Assembly: GCF_900103475.1 (NCBI RefSeq)
Contig: NZ_FNHG01000014.1
Span: forward strand, 1-64,000
From: Maricaulis salignorans
GTDB lineage: Bacteria > Pseudomonadota > Alphaproteobacteria > Caulobacterales > Maricaulaceae
Direction: 5' to 3'
DNA length: 64,000 nucleotides
Positions within the stretch are counted from its first letter, which is position 1; every line of letters begins with the position of its first letter. The notes beneath the pieces were generated by a model. That model did no database searches. It had not been told where the DNA came from and was given only the letters and a program-made list of their open reading frames with translations. This document shows positions 45,794 to 54,264 of this stretch, one piece after another. The translations under genes were made by a program, and so were the position numbers.

Positions 45794-46636
45794 ATGAATC
45801 GCGTTGACGAGCTCAAGGCAGTGCTGATGTGCGGTGCCGGGCATTCCGGATCGACGCTGTTGGGCATGATTCTGGGCAGCCACTCACAGGCGTTCTACGC
45901 CGGTGAGGGGGCCAAGGTGCGCAATCTCGGTGACGAGAAAAAGCCGCTGCGCAAGCGGGTCTGCAAGATTTGCGGCGAAGGCTGCGAGGTCTGGGCCGGC
46001 TTTCGCTGGGACCGCGAGCGCCCGCTTTATGAACAGATTTCCGCTCACGTTCATCGCACAGTCATCATCGATTCGACAAAAGATGAGGCTTGGATCGAAG
46101 CGCGTGCCGCCGAGATGAACCAGGCTGGAGGACAGGCCTTCCTTCTCTTTCTCACCCGGGATGGCCGGGCCGTCGTCAATTCACGGATCCGCAAATATCC
46201 CGATCGCGGCGCCGAGGCGCAGATCCTGCAATGGATGGGCAAAATGGCGTTGAGCAAGGCATTGTTCGACCGGTTTGAGGGCCCCAAATTGCAGATCAGC
46301 TATGAAAACCTGTCGACCCGGACCGAGGCCGAGGTGCGCCGCGTTTGCGATTTGCTGCAGATCGGGTTCGAACCTGCCATGCTGCGTTTCGCCGAACAGT
46401 CGCACCATGTGCTGGGCGGCAATAGCGGCACCCAGTTTATCGCCGCGAAAACGCGGTTTGACGATCCCGACGAGGCTTTTGTCAGCCTGACGGACCGCAC
46501 CAGTGCCTATTACGAGAATCATTCCGGCGGAATTGAACTCGATCTGCGATGGAAGCAGGAACTTGATCCCGCGCATCTGGCCTTGTTTGAAGACCTGGCC
46601 GGATCGTTGAACGCGCAGTTCTGTGTTGGAGCATAA
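45794..46636 (+). CDS. Sulfotransferase-family protein
   Basis: 280 residues from the ATG at 45794 (AAGGGGG upstream). The 5'-PSB loop GHSGSTLL (16-23) binds the PAPS phosphosulfate donor, and the 3'-PB region is TRDGRAVVNS. A cysteine cluster CKICGEGCEVW (about 59-69) is unusual for this fold. It transfers sulfate to a sugar, lipid or peptide; acceptor unknown. First gene of a three-gene plus-strand operon with the fused glycosyltransferase and the exporter. Confidence 0.8.
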   Translation: MNRVDELKAVLMCGAGHSGSTLLGMILGSHSQAFYAGEGAKVRNLGDEKKPLRKRVCKICGEGCEVWAGFRWDRERPLYEQISAHVHRTVIIDSTKDEAWIEARAAEMNQAGGQAFLLFLTRDGRAVVNSRIRKYPDRGAEAQILQWMGKMALSKALFDRFEGPKLQISYENLSTRTEAEVRRVCDLLQIGFEPAMLRFAEQSHHVLGGNSGTQFIAAKTRFDDPDEAFVSLTDRTSAYYENHSGGIELDLRWKQELDPAHLALFEDLAGSLNAQFCVGA

Positions 46637-46643
46637 GCATATT

Positions 46644-48080
46644 ATGGCAAAAGTTGACCTGGTTTTCCGGCAGATTGACGAGCGTACGCGCGACGTCGCC
46701 CTGGCCCTGGCGCAGGAGCATATCCGGCCGGAAAACACCTTCGTCCTCGACGATGTCCGCCCCTTCACCGAATGCGTCAATCAGATGCTCCAGATCGAGC
46801 ATGATTGCGATTACGTCGTCTATGTCGATGCCGACTGCCTGATCCTGGAGGATATGCGCGCCTTCATCGATGCCTGCGATGCGCCCTATGTCGACGCCTA
46901 TGTCAGCGACCGTTTCCGCGGCCGTCTGCATTGCGGTGTCCATATCACCCGCATCGATGTGGTGCGGGCGATGGCGGCGACGAAAGTGCCCGAGAATGAT
47001 CTGAAATACGTGCTGCGTCCGGAATCGCGCCTGCGTAATCTGGCGATGAAGCCAATGGGCTCGAGCAAGCAATTCCGCAATTTCGACATTCTGCACGACC
47101 ATTTTCAGTCCTATCACCATGTCTTCATGAAATACGCCCTGCGCCAGTTGCGCAGCCGCACCAAGATCCAGGCGCAACGCCTGACCCGCGCGATGCGGGC
47201 CTGGAAGACCGAAGACGGGGAGATGTGCGATCTGACCATGGCGCGCCACGCGGTCGAATTCGCCCGCAAGTCTGTGCCGGCCTCGGCGACACCGACAGAA
47301 GTGCATGATTTCATCGAGGCCCTGCCGCAGCATGCCAGCGCCGAGATCGCGCGCATGGGGCTTGAGGAAAAGGGCGATTTCACGCGCCAGGAACTGGATG
47401 CCTGGCTGGTGGAAAACCGCGGCCGGGTTGCCTACGGCCAGAGCGCCCAGAAGCCGAAAGTCTTCGGCCTTGGCCTCAGCCGCACCGGCACGCGCAGCCT
47501 GACGGGTGCCCTGCAAATGCTCGGCTTCGACTGCTCGCATTATCCGATCGACGAGGACACTTATATCGAGCTGTCCAACGCGCAATATGACCTGACCCTG
47601 CTGCGCGATCTCGACGGGCTGACAGACATCACGACCATTCCCTTCTACCCGCATTTCGACAAGCTCTATCCGGGCAGCAAATTCATCCTGACCGTGCGCG
47701 ACAAGGATGACTGGCTCGCCTCCTGTTCGCGGCATTGGTACAACCGCCCGGCCTTCAAGGATTTCGATGATCCTGATGAGGGCATCCATTTGCGGATGCG
47801 CCAATTCCTGCGCGCCGCGGTCTATGGTTGCTATAATTTCGATCCGGACCGCTTCTCCCACGTCTATGACGAGCACGTCCGTTCGGTGATGGAGTATTTC
47901 AAGGATCGGCCGGAAGACCTTCTGATCATTGATATCTGTTCCGGCGAAGGATTCGACAAACTGTCCGGCTTCCTCGAACGGCCGGTTCCGGCGGCACCCT
48001 TCCCGCACAAGGGCGCGGTCCTGTCGGCGATGATGACGGCCGAAGCCGGGACCGAGTCGCAATCGGTTCGTGTGGCCTAG
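46644..48080 (+). CDS. Glycosyltransferase-sulfotransferase fusion
   Basis: 478 residues from the ATG at 46644, 8 bp after the previous stop. The first 200 residues are GT-A-like with a DxD motif (DAD, 62-64, in VYVDADCLI). A second module (about 270-465) is a sulfotransferase with GLGLSRTGTRSLTGAL as PSB loop and FILTVRDKDDWLAS as the PB motif. A single chain could therefore add a sugar and a sulfate, or select substrates for its neighbour. Domain order and fusion are visible; the reaction is inference. Upstream of the exporter by 6 bp. Confidence 0.75.
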   Translation: MAKVDLVFRQIDERTRDVALALAQEHIRPENTFVLDDVRPFTECVNQMLQIEHDCDYVVYVDADCLILEDMRAFIDACDAPYVDAYVSDRFRGRLHCGVHITRIDVVRAMAATKVPENDLKYVLRPESRLRNLAMKPMGSSKQFRNFDILHDHFQSYHHVFMKYALRQLRSRTKIQAQRLTRAMRAWKTEDGEMCDLTMARHAVEFARKSVPASATPTEVHDFIEALPQHASAEIARMGLEEKGDFTRQELDAWLVENRGRVAYGQSAQKPKVFGLGLSRTGTRSLTGALQMLGFDCSHYPIDEDTYIELSNAQYDLTLLRDLDGLTDITTIPFYPHFDKLYPGSKFILTVRDKDDWLASCSRHWYNRPAFKDFDDPDEGIHLRMRQFLRAAVYGCYNFDPDRFSHVYDEHVRSVMEYFKDRPEDLLIIDICSGEGFDKLSGFLERPVPAAPFPHKGAVLSAMMTAEAGTESQSVRVA

Positions 48081-48086
48081 ATCATC

Positions 48087-49919
48087 ATGTCCAGAACCGG
48101 TGAGTCAGAGGATGCCGTGACGCCGCCGGTTCCCGGATTCGCCGAGGCCGCCGGCCATGCCTGGCGCACGCTGGGCCTGACCTGGTCGGCCAGCCGTGGC
48201 CTGACCATCCTCATCGCCGCCCTGACGGTCTTCGTTGCCCTGCTGCCGGCGCTGGCGCTCTACCTGTCCAAACTGGTGATGGATGGCGTCGTCACGGCGA
48301 TGGACAGTGCCAGCCCGGCCGATCGGGATCTGGCCCAGCTCTGGGTCGCAGCCGAAGCGGCGACGCTGGCCGTCCTGCTCGCGGCGCGACGCCTCCTGAC
48401 CTTTTACAAGACCCGCCTGCACGCCGAGCTCGGCTTCGCCGTCACCTCGCTCATTCTGCGGAAGTCGGCAGCCCTGTCGCTGGCCCAGGTCGAGGATGCG
48501 GCGGTGCAGCAGCAATTCCTGCTGGCGCGGCAATATGCGGCGAGCCGGCCCTATAATCTGGTCAATCGCCTGTTCGACGCGGCCCAGCAAGGTCTGACCC
48601 TGGCCTCGGTCGCCGCCTTGCTGGCCGGTTTTTCACCCTGGCTCTTCCTGCTTGTGGTCGCCGGCGGCCTGCCGCTCTTTATCGGCAATCTCCACTTCGC
48701 CGGCACCGCCTACCGCTTCTACACCGGCCGTTCGCCGCAAATGCGCGAGCGCAGCTATCTGGAAAGCCTGGTCACGACCGAGGCCGCCGCGCGCGAGCGC
48801 CTGCATTTCGGTTTCGGCGATGAATTGCTGCGCCGCTATGGCGAGCTCTTCCACTCCCTGCATGCCGATGACAGCGCCCTGCATGCGCGCCAGGCCTGGA
48901 TCGCCTCGGCGCTGGGCGTTCTCAGCTCGGCGGTGTTTCTTGGCGGCAAGGTCTGGATTGTCTGGGTGACGATTGGTGGCGCTATCTCGCTGGGCCAGAT
49001 GGTGATGCTGGTCGGCCTGCTCAAACAGGGACAGGCGAATGTCTCCTCGCTGATGGCGGCCTTCAATGGCGTCGTCGAGGATCTGCTCTATGTCGCCAAT
49101 CTGTTCGCGGTGATGGAATTGCCCGAGGAGGATCGTAGCAGCGGCGCCACCGCCGGGCCGGATCCGGAGGACGGGCTGCGCTTCGACAAGGTCAGCTACA
49201 GCTATCCCGGTCGCAAACGCCCGGCGCTGGACGCGGTCAGTTTTCATCTGCCCCATGGCAGCCGGCTGGGTATTGTCGGCGCCAATGGTTCGGGCAAGAC
49301 GACGCTGGTCAAGCTCGCCACCGGCCTCTATGCGCCCGATAGCGGCCGCGTCACGCTTGACGGTCTGGATTTGCGGGACTGGCAACGCGCCGCGCTGTCG
49401 CGGCGTCTGGGCGTGATGTTCCAGCCCTATATGAATTACAAGCTGACCGCGCGCGACAATATCGCCGCCGGGCGCGGCCTCGCCGAGACCGATGCGGCAA
49501 GCCTCGCCCGCGCCGCCCGGCTGGGTCTTGCCGAGGAGCTGATCGCCGAATTACCGTCCGGTCTCGACACGCGGCTGTCGCGCCATTTCCTGGACGGACA
49601 TGATTTGTCCGGCGGCCAGTGGCAGCGCCTCGCCATGGCGCGTGCCTATCTCAATGATGAGGCCGATATCCTGATCCTGGACGAGCCGACCGCCGCCATG
49701 GACCCCGCCGCCGAAGCCGAATTCATGCAGCGTCCGCTCGATGGCAAATCGGTGATTCTTATCTCACACCGCCTGTCCAATCTGCGCCATGCCGACCAGA
49801 TCATCGTCCTCGACAAGGGCAAGCGGATCGAGATGGGCTCGCACGACACACTGATCGCGCAAGGCGGGCTCTATGCGGACCTGTTCGAGAGCCAGGCGGA
49901 TCCTTACCGCGAAGGGTGA
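48087..49919 (+). CDS. ABC exporter with fused permease and ATPase
   Basis: 610 residues. Six membrane helices (about 35-340), then an ATP-binding domain with Walker A GANGSGKTT, signature LSGGQ, Walker B ILILDEP and an H-loop SHRLSN. The MsbA/lipid-A-type exporter architecture moves amphiphilic or lipid-linked molecules. In an operon with two sulfate/glycosyl-transfer genes, so a sulfated glycolipid or glycan precursor is the likely cargo. Last gene before the chromosome/element boundary. Confidence 0.85.
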   Translation: MSRTGESEDAVTPPVPGFAEAAGHAWRTLGLTWSASRGLTILIAALTVFVALLPALALYLSKLVMDGVVTAMDSASPADRDLAQLWVAAEAATLAVLLAARRLLTFYKTRLHAELGFAVTSLILRKSAALSLAQVEDAAVQQQFLLARQYAASRPYNLVNRLFDAAQQGLTLASVAALLAGFSPWLFLLVVAGGLPLFIGNLHFAGTAYRFYTGRSPQMRERSYLESLVTTEAAARERLHFGFGDELLRRYGELFHSLHADDSALHARQAWIASALGVLSSAVFLGGKVWIVWVTIGGAISLGQMVMLVGLLKQGQANVSSLMAAFNGVVEDLLYVANLFAVMELPEEDRSSGATAGPDPEDGLRFDKVSYSYPGRKRPALDAVSFHLPHGSRLGIVGANGSGKTTLVKLATGLYAPDSGRVTLDGLDLRDWQRAALSRRLGVMFQPYMNYKLTARDNIAAGRGLAETDAASLARAARLGLAEELIAELPSGLDTRLSRHFLDGHDLSGGQWQRLAMARAYLNDEADILILDEPTAAMDPAAEAEFMQRPLDGKSVILISHRLSNLRHADQIIVLDKGKRIEMGSHDTLIAQGGLYADLFESQADPYREG

Positions 49920-50505
49920 GGGGGGTGCCGGCGGCTATTGGCAACAACACATCGCCGCGCGTCCGCAAAAATCGAATGGTGCCGGCTGAGGGCTCCGCAC
50001 AACTGGTCCAGCGGTATCTCATATCGGCTCATGAACGCCCACCAGCAAAGGGATTGCGGATGAGACAACGTCTCAGCCGGTCTCACAATATGGCATGTGA
50101 TCCCACGATTTTGTTGGTCGCGTTGTTGGTCTCGTTTTTTGGTGCGAGGATGCCTCGTCCCCTCGGGAACCGCCAAGAAGGTTGCAAGTGAGGGATGCGA
50201 ATTGACCTCAACGCACAGCTCGAGAGGTGAGATCAACGCCAAAAATGCCATCCAACTGCAATTAGTTTGCTTGAATCACAAGTTGAAAACGCATTTGGAA
50301 AAATATTTTACTTAATAAGTAGAATAAAATTGGCGTCATCTATATATCTCCGACCAACAAAAATGATAATTGGCACACATTTAAAATGTCAAAATACTTA
50401 TTATAAGCAAAATTTTATTCAAATGATTATTAATGGCGTGTACAGGCCGACCTATGCTTGACTCACAAATTTGTCGTTACTATCTCCACGGTATAGGAGA
50501 TTGTC
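49920..50505. other. Intergenic stretch holding the left border of the inserted element
   Basis: No convincing gene. GC content is host-like to about 50,190 and drops sharply after about 50,250. The AT-rich part contains three perfect short palindromes (50310-50320, 50377-50389 and 50397-50407). No tRNA or tmRNA end, the common target of P4-type integrases, is visible, so the attachment site is not identified. Confidence 0.55.
50465..50474. promoter_or_regulatory. Palindrome and promoter-like sequence before the integrase
   Basis: ACAAATTTGT, a perfect 10-bp palindrome, lies 31 bp before the integrase ATG. TTGACT just upstream could be a -35. A Shine-Dalgarno AGGAG stands six bases before the ATG. 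Confidence 0.35.
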
Positions 50506-51786
50506 ATGAAGTTAACGACGACGAAATTGAATGCTTTGCGTGCCCCCGAGAACGGATCATCACTCAAGCGGTCAGACGGGCGTGGCCTATTTATATGGGT
50601 GCACCCGACAAATACCAAGACGTGGAAGTATTCATGCCGTTCTGGTGGCAAGCAGAAGACCTTTACTCTTGGCAACTACCCAGAGATTGGGTTGGCGGAT
50701 GCCCGTGAAATGGTCACCAAGTTGCGGTCAGCTCAACAGACCGGCCAAGATACGAACGAAGCCCTTCGGGTGATTAAGAACGGCGGTTTGGAAGCGGCGC
50801 CCTCGCTGAGGTCCTTTGTCGATGAGGTCATTGAGCATGCGCAGCGGGAAGGAATGGCTCCCGCAACCGAGTCCAAAAAGTGGTGGCTAAGGGACGCGAT
50901 CCCGACCGTTTTGCTCGACAAAGCGATTAATCGCGTCACACGCGCTGAGTTGGCTGAATTTGTTGGGAGGCTCGTAAGCTTAGGTCACCTCGACAAGGCC
51001 CGCAGGGTTGCAAGACTCTTGGTGAAAGCGTGCGACCGTGCGGTCATTAAGGGGTGGTTGAGCGACAATATTGCGGAACGCCTCTCCTGTCTCGTTCCCG
51101 CAAGAGCCGCCCGCCATCACCCGGCTATCGTTGATCCGTATGAGGTGGCGGGTGTTTTGGGCAAAGTCTACTATTACGGCGGATCGAGTGCTGCCCGCAT
51201 GTGCCTACGGCTGGAGCCTTACCTGCTCTTGCGGCCCGGTGAAGTCAGAGCTGGCCGATGGTCTGAGATTGACTGGAAGAACTCTGAGTGGGTCATCCCG
51301 GCGGAGAGGATGAAGATGTCTCGTGACCACATCGTTCCGCTCAGTCCATTTGTAGTTGACCTCCTCCGTCGCCATCGTTCCCAAAATCCCGAGGGAGAGC
51401 TGATCTTTCCATCGAGACGTTCCGCGGACGTCTATCTCTCTGAGAACACTATGAATCAGGCGCTCTGGCGGTTGGGATATAAGGGACGTATGACGGCACA
51501 CGGATTTCGGTCAATGGCGTCCACCCTTTTGAACGAAATGGGCTGGAATTCAGACTGGATCGAAGCGCAGCTCTCCCACTCCCAACGAAATGCCGTCAGA
51601 GGCGCGTACAATCGGGCTGAATATTTGGAGGGTCGGCGCACGATGATGCGGTGCTGGTCTGAATATCTGCTCGAGCTAGAATCTTACGCCCTCGGGAATA
51701 GCCCCACTCTGCCAATCCTGTTGAGGTACGGGCCATTGGGGCAGTCTGATCAGCTTCCACCTTACACGGAGGCACCAGAACAATGA
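50506..51786 (+). CDS. P4-type tyrosine integrase
   Basis: 426 residues. N-terminal DUF4102 arm-binding domain (about 1-85, with GLFIWVHPTNTKTWKYS and TFTLGNYPEIGLADAR), SAM-like core-binding domain (100-200) and catalytic domain. Active-site residues: R243 (LLRPGE), K270, H332-R335 (HGFR), H358 and nucleophile Y368 (GAYNRAEYLEGRR). P4-type integrases place satellites and islands near tRNA genes. First gene of int-alpA-HUH; its TGA overlaps the next ATG. It should carry out integration and, with an excisionase, excision. Confidence 0.93.
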   Translation: MKLTTTKLNALRAPENGSSLKRSDGRGLFIWVHPTNTKTWKYSCRSGGKQKTFTLGNYPEIGLADAREMVTKLRSAQQTGQDTNEALRVIKNGGLEAAPSLRSFVDEVIEHAQREGMAPATESKKWWLRDAIPTVLLDKAINRVTRAELAEFVGRLVSLGHLDKARRVARLLVKACDRAVIKGWLSDNIAERLSCLVPARAARHHPAIVDPYEVAGVLGKVYYYGGSSAARMCLRLEPYLLLRPGEVRAGRWSEIDWKNSEWVIPAERMKMSRDHIVPLSPFVVDLLRRHRSQNPEGELIFPSRRSADVYLSENTMNQALWRLGYKGRMTAHGFRSMASTLLNEMGWNSDWIEAQLSHSQRNAVRGAYNRAEYLEGRRTMMRCWSEYLLELESYALGNSPTLPILLRYGPLGQSDQLPPYTEAPEQ

Positions 51787-52004
51787 GCGCCTTATCAGAG
51801 ATACAAGTTTGTCCCCTGCGGACAGGTGATGAATTGGTCAGTGCCCGCCAAGTCGCCAGCCTGTTGAAAATTAGTAGGGCGACGTTCTACCGCTGGAGGC
51901 GTCGTCCTGATTTTCCAATTCCCTTGCGCATTTCGCCGTTCACAGTTCGGTACTGGCGTTCAGAGGTTATTGTTTTCGTTGAGTCAAAGCGAGGGCTGCA
52001 ATAA
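51783..52004 (+). CDS. AlpA-like excisionase/regulator
   Basis: 73 residues, MerR-like winged helix with RQVASLLKISRATFYRWRRR and FPIPLRISPFTVRYWRSEV, the AlpA pattern. In P4-like elements such proteins regulate integrase expression or act as directionality factors. The ATG overlaps the integrase stop (ATGA) and the stop overlaps the next start (TAATG). Confidence 0.85.
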   Translation: MSALSEIQVCPLRTGDELVSARQVASLLKISRATFYRWRRRPDFPIPLRISPFTVRYWRSEVIVFVESKRGLQ

Positions 52005-52588
52005 TGGCTGGTTGCAAGCAATACGTTTCACAAAAGGCGCAGGATGACTTCGATACCCGGTCAACATGGTCGCTTTATCGAACATATGCCGTAGAGCGCC
52101 TTGCTGAAAATATTGCCAATGATCGGGCGTATCTGGTGACGATCACATTTGATCCGGGGCTTCGACAAAAAAGTCCGGTCATCGAGGATGTCCTGCATCC
52201 GTTGATCGAAGGGTGTCTTAGTCACTGCTGGAATGCTGTCAACGAGGTGAATTTTGGCAAGCGAGCATTCCATAAGGCTGGCGATTACAAGGATCAGTTT
52301 GGACGTGGCGTTTTTACCGTCGAGCGCCACTCAAAGGATGGATCGACGTATGTTGGTCCGCACATTCACGGCACAATATTCGTCTCCAACGCTCGACACG
52401 GAGTGATCAAAAATCCGCGCAAACGGATGAAAGAAAAACTTGAACGGATCGGTCGAAAAATCTGGCCGGCCTTTGATGTCCACATCGCCGAACTTTTCGG
52501 CGCGAATGATCGACTTGAGGGCCTTAAATACGCGCTTAAAGAACACGGCTGCGAAACGCGGTCACTGTTTCGGGAGGGGCGTTTCTAA
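52004..52588 (+). CDS. HUH-type single-strand endonuclease (replication initiator)
   Basis: 194 residues. Three motifs of rolling-circle initiators in order: motif 1 YLVTITFD (43-50), motif 2 HIH (H120, H122) within GPHIHGTIF, and motif 3 YALKE with Y176 and K179. The Tyr is the likely nucleophile and the HxH pair binds a divalent metal. The protein is small and has no helicase domain, so replication, if it happens, would rely on host functions. Tight coupling to alpA and int suggests element replication or mobilisation. Lower GC than the host. The match is by motif only. Confidence 0.7.
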   Translation: MAGCKQYVSQKAQDDFDTRSTWSLYRTYAVERLAENIANDRAYLVTITFDPGLRQKSPVIEDVLHPLIEGCLSHCWNAVNEVNFGKRAFHKAGDYKDQFGRGVFTVERHSKDGSTYVGPHIHGTIFVSNARHGVIKNPRKRMKEKLERIGRKIWPAFDVHIAELFGANDRLEGLKYALKEHGCETRSLFREGRF

Positions 52589-53154
52589 GGCCTTGAAACG
52601 CACCTTTCGTCTGTCCGGATCATCGTGCCAAAGGTGCTCCGGAAAACTGGCCGGTGTGCACATCGGTCAAAATGAGGCCCCTGTGGCAGAGGCTTCGACC
52701 ATCTAATCGATTGCAACGATTAGGTTATTTGTGATGTCGGCGTGACGATTGGCAACAATCGTCCTGTGCGTGGGTCTGTAAGGATAACGCACGCCGGCTC
52801 AAAATATCTATCAAACTTCACCCGTTTATTTGAGTGAGGTTTGTATTCTATGGTTGAAGAGTAAGAGACAAATAGGTGATGAAAATCAAGACTATCTGCA
52901 TCAAAAAAAACTTGAGAGAATTATAGGTATGAAGCTCCAAATGTGTGGGAGAAAAAAGTCAGTAGCTCTGTCTCAAATTGGCTAACAATTGGAACGTATT
53001 TGACGGCGTTATCCTGATGCAGCCTTTTCTAAATATTACCGACAATTCGCAATCATTTGAACCGGGTAACTGAGGTGGTCCCGTTTCGACCTTTTGCAAA
53101 GGACTTCTGAGACCGTTCCTCCTGCGATCGCCAAGTTGGTGCTTGGCCCTGTGC
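52589..53154. other. Non-coding AT-rich stretch with two related palindromes
   Basis: 566 bp with no convincing gene in any frame. It contains two similar inverted repeats (52703-52723 and 52744-52763), described separately. No further structure recognised. Confidence 0.6.
52703..52763. repeat. Pair of related inverted repeats after the HUH gene
   Basis: Repeat 1: CTAATCG-N7-CGATTAG (52703-52723). Repeat 2: GACGATT-N6-AATCGTC (52744-52763). Both carry a CGATTG...CAA core in the same orientation, 20 bp apart. Their place 115-175 bp after the HUH endonuclease would suit an origin, nick-site hairpin or regulator site. Confidence 0.45.
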
Positions 53155-54051
53155 CTACCGGGCGTGGAATGACATCAAATCGTTGATCTTGGCGTAGAGT
53201 TCACCGGGTAGCTCGACCTGCTCATTTCCGAGGCGGTTTAATCTTCTGTCCAACTCTGATGGCCAGTCATTCACATAAACACTCTCATCCTGAATGCCGG
53301 CATCACCAAATACTTGGATGATTGTACTGCGGTCTGAGGGCGAGACTGGCATATTGTCGGGGGCGCTCATTTGGCTAATTACGCTTCGACCACCGACCCT
53401 TGGCGTGACCGATACCACAATCTGCTTTTCTCCATTGAACACATAGAAGCTTTGCTCACCGCTCAAGGCCTCGCCAATAAAATTCCGGAGACAAAGGTGA
53501 AGTTTGAGCCCGCATGAACGAAGCGAGTCCACGGTGCGGATCGGTGTGACACGGGGGTCAATAATTTTCGGCGCTTCTGGAAACGGAATGCAGCGGTCGA
53601 GGAAATGCGATGACGCCTTGTCCCAAAAGTCGGATCGGGATTGTGAAGTTTGTAATTTCGAAATCAGGGAACGGGATCGATCGATGCAGCCCATCGATAT
53701 CCGGGAAATAATGGTGGCCTCATCTTCATTGCGGATGAATCGGATGACTCTCGGAATTCGAAATGGGCCGGGAAGTCGGTGCAAAAGGCGAACAAGGTTT
53801 GGAGAGACTGCTGGCGTGTGGCGCAAAATTCCGATCGCATTTTCGCTTTCGAGCAAATCGGAAAGCAGCCGGTAGTCAGCTTTTTCCCAAAGCGGCAGTG
53901 TCAGGGCTTTCAAGATACTCACGGTATCCGGGCTGAGCCGTGGGTCGGCCAAGCAACCGGCTTCCCTCCAGTCGCGAATGTGGTTGAAGGCGAGTTGGGC
54001 GTTGCCATTGCTGGCTATCGGGTTGGATATCATCATTGCGGCCGCGTGCAT
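53155..54051 (-). CDS. Unknown protein of the integrated element
   Basis: 298 residues starting at the ATG at 54051; a shorter start at 54036 is possible. Mostly helical in the first half (ILKALTLPLWEKADYRLLSD and so on). The second half has a mixed part with CGLKLHLCLRNFIGEALSGE and FYVFNGEKQIVVSVTPR, faintly like the Cys-containing loop of PcfJ-type plasmid proteins, but not enough to assign. No signal peptide or membrane segment. Opposite in strand to the integrase operon. Function unknown. Confidence 0.55.
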   Translation of the reverse strand: MHAAAMMISNPIASNGNAQLAFNHIRDWREAGCLADPRLSPDTVSILKALTLPLWEKADYRLLSDLLESENAIGILRHTPAVSPNLVRLLHRLPGPFRIPRVIRFIRNEDEATIISRISMGCIDRSRSLISKLQTSQSRSDFWDKASSHFLDRCIPFPEAPKIIDPRVTPIRTVDSLRSCGLKLHLCLRNFIGEALSGEQSFYVFNGEKQIVVSVTPRVGGRSVISQMSAPDNMPVSPSDRSTIIQVFGDAGIQDESVYVNDWPSELDRRLNRLGNEQVELPGELYAKINDLMSFHAR

Positions 54052-54264
54052 CTACATGGATGATCTCTCGAGGAAATCGAGGTGCGGGAAGGGCCATAAG
54101 CGGGCAATATCTAGCGCCATCGTACCCGCAACATGCGATAGTGCATGCGATGTCCGGGGCATTTTCTGATCTTGATTTACGAGATTGGTTTTTCTCATGG
54201 GGCCTCACCGCAGACTGCCGCAATACATGCGCGATGAGTAAAAATCAAGTGGAAAATCAGTATG

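Noticed and set aside
46482-48062. 526-codon minus-strand frame antisense to the glycosyltransferase-sulfotransferase
   Set aside because: Overlaps nearly the whole plus-strand gene, which has DxD and PAPS-loop motifs and operon spacing.
49920-50250. tRNA or tmRNA gene as att site of the integrase
   Set aside because: No cloverleaf, T-loop GTTCRA or CCA end could be found in this stretch.
49904-50251. 115-codon minus-strand frame near the element border
   Set aside because: No ribosome-binding site, no domain and it crosses the composition change.
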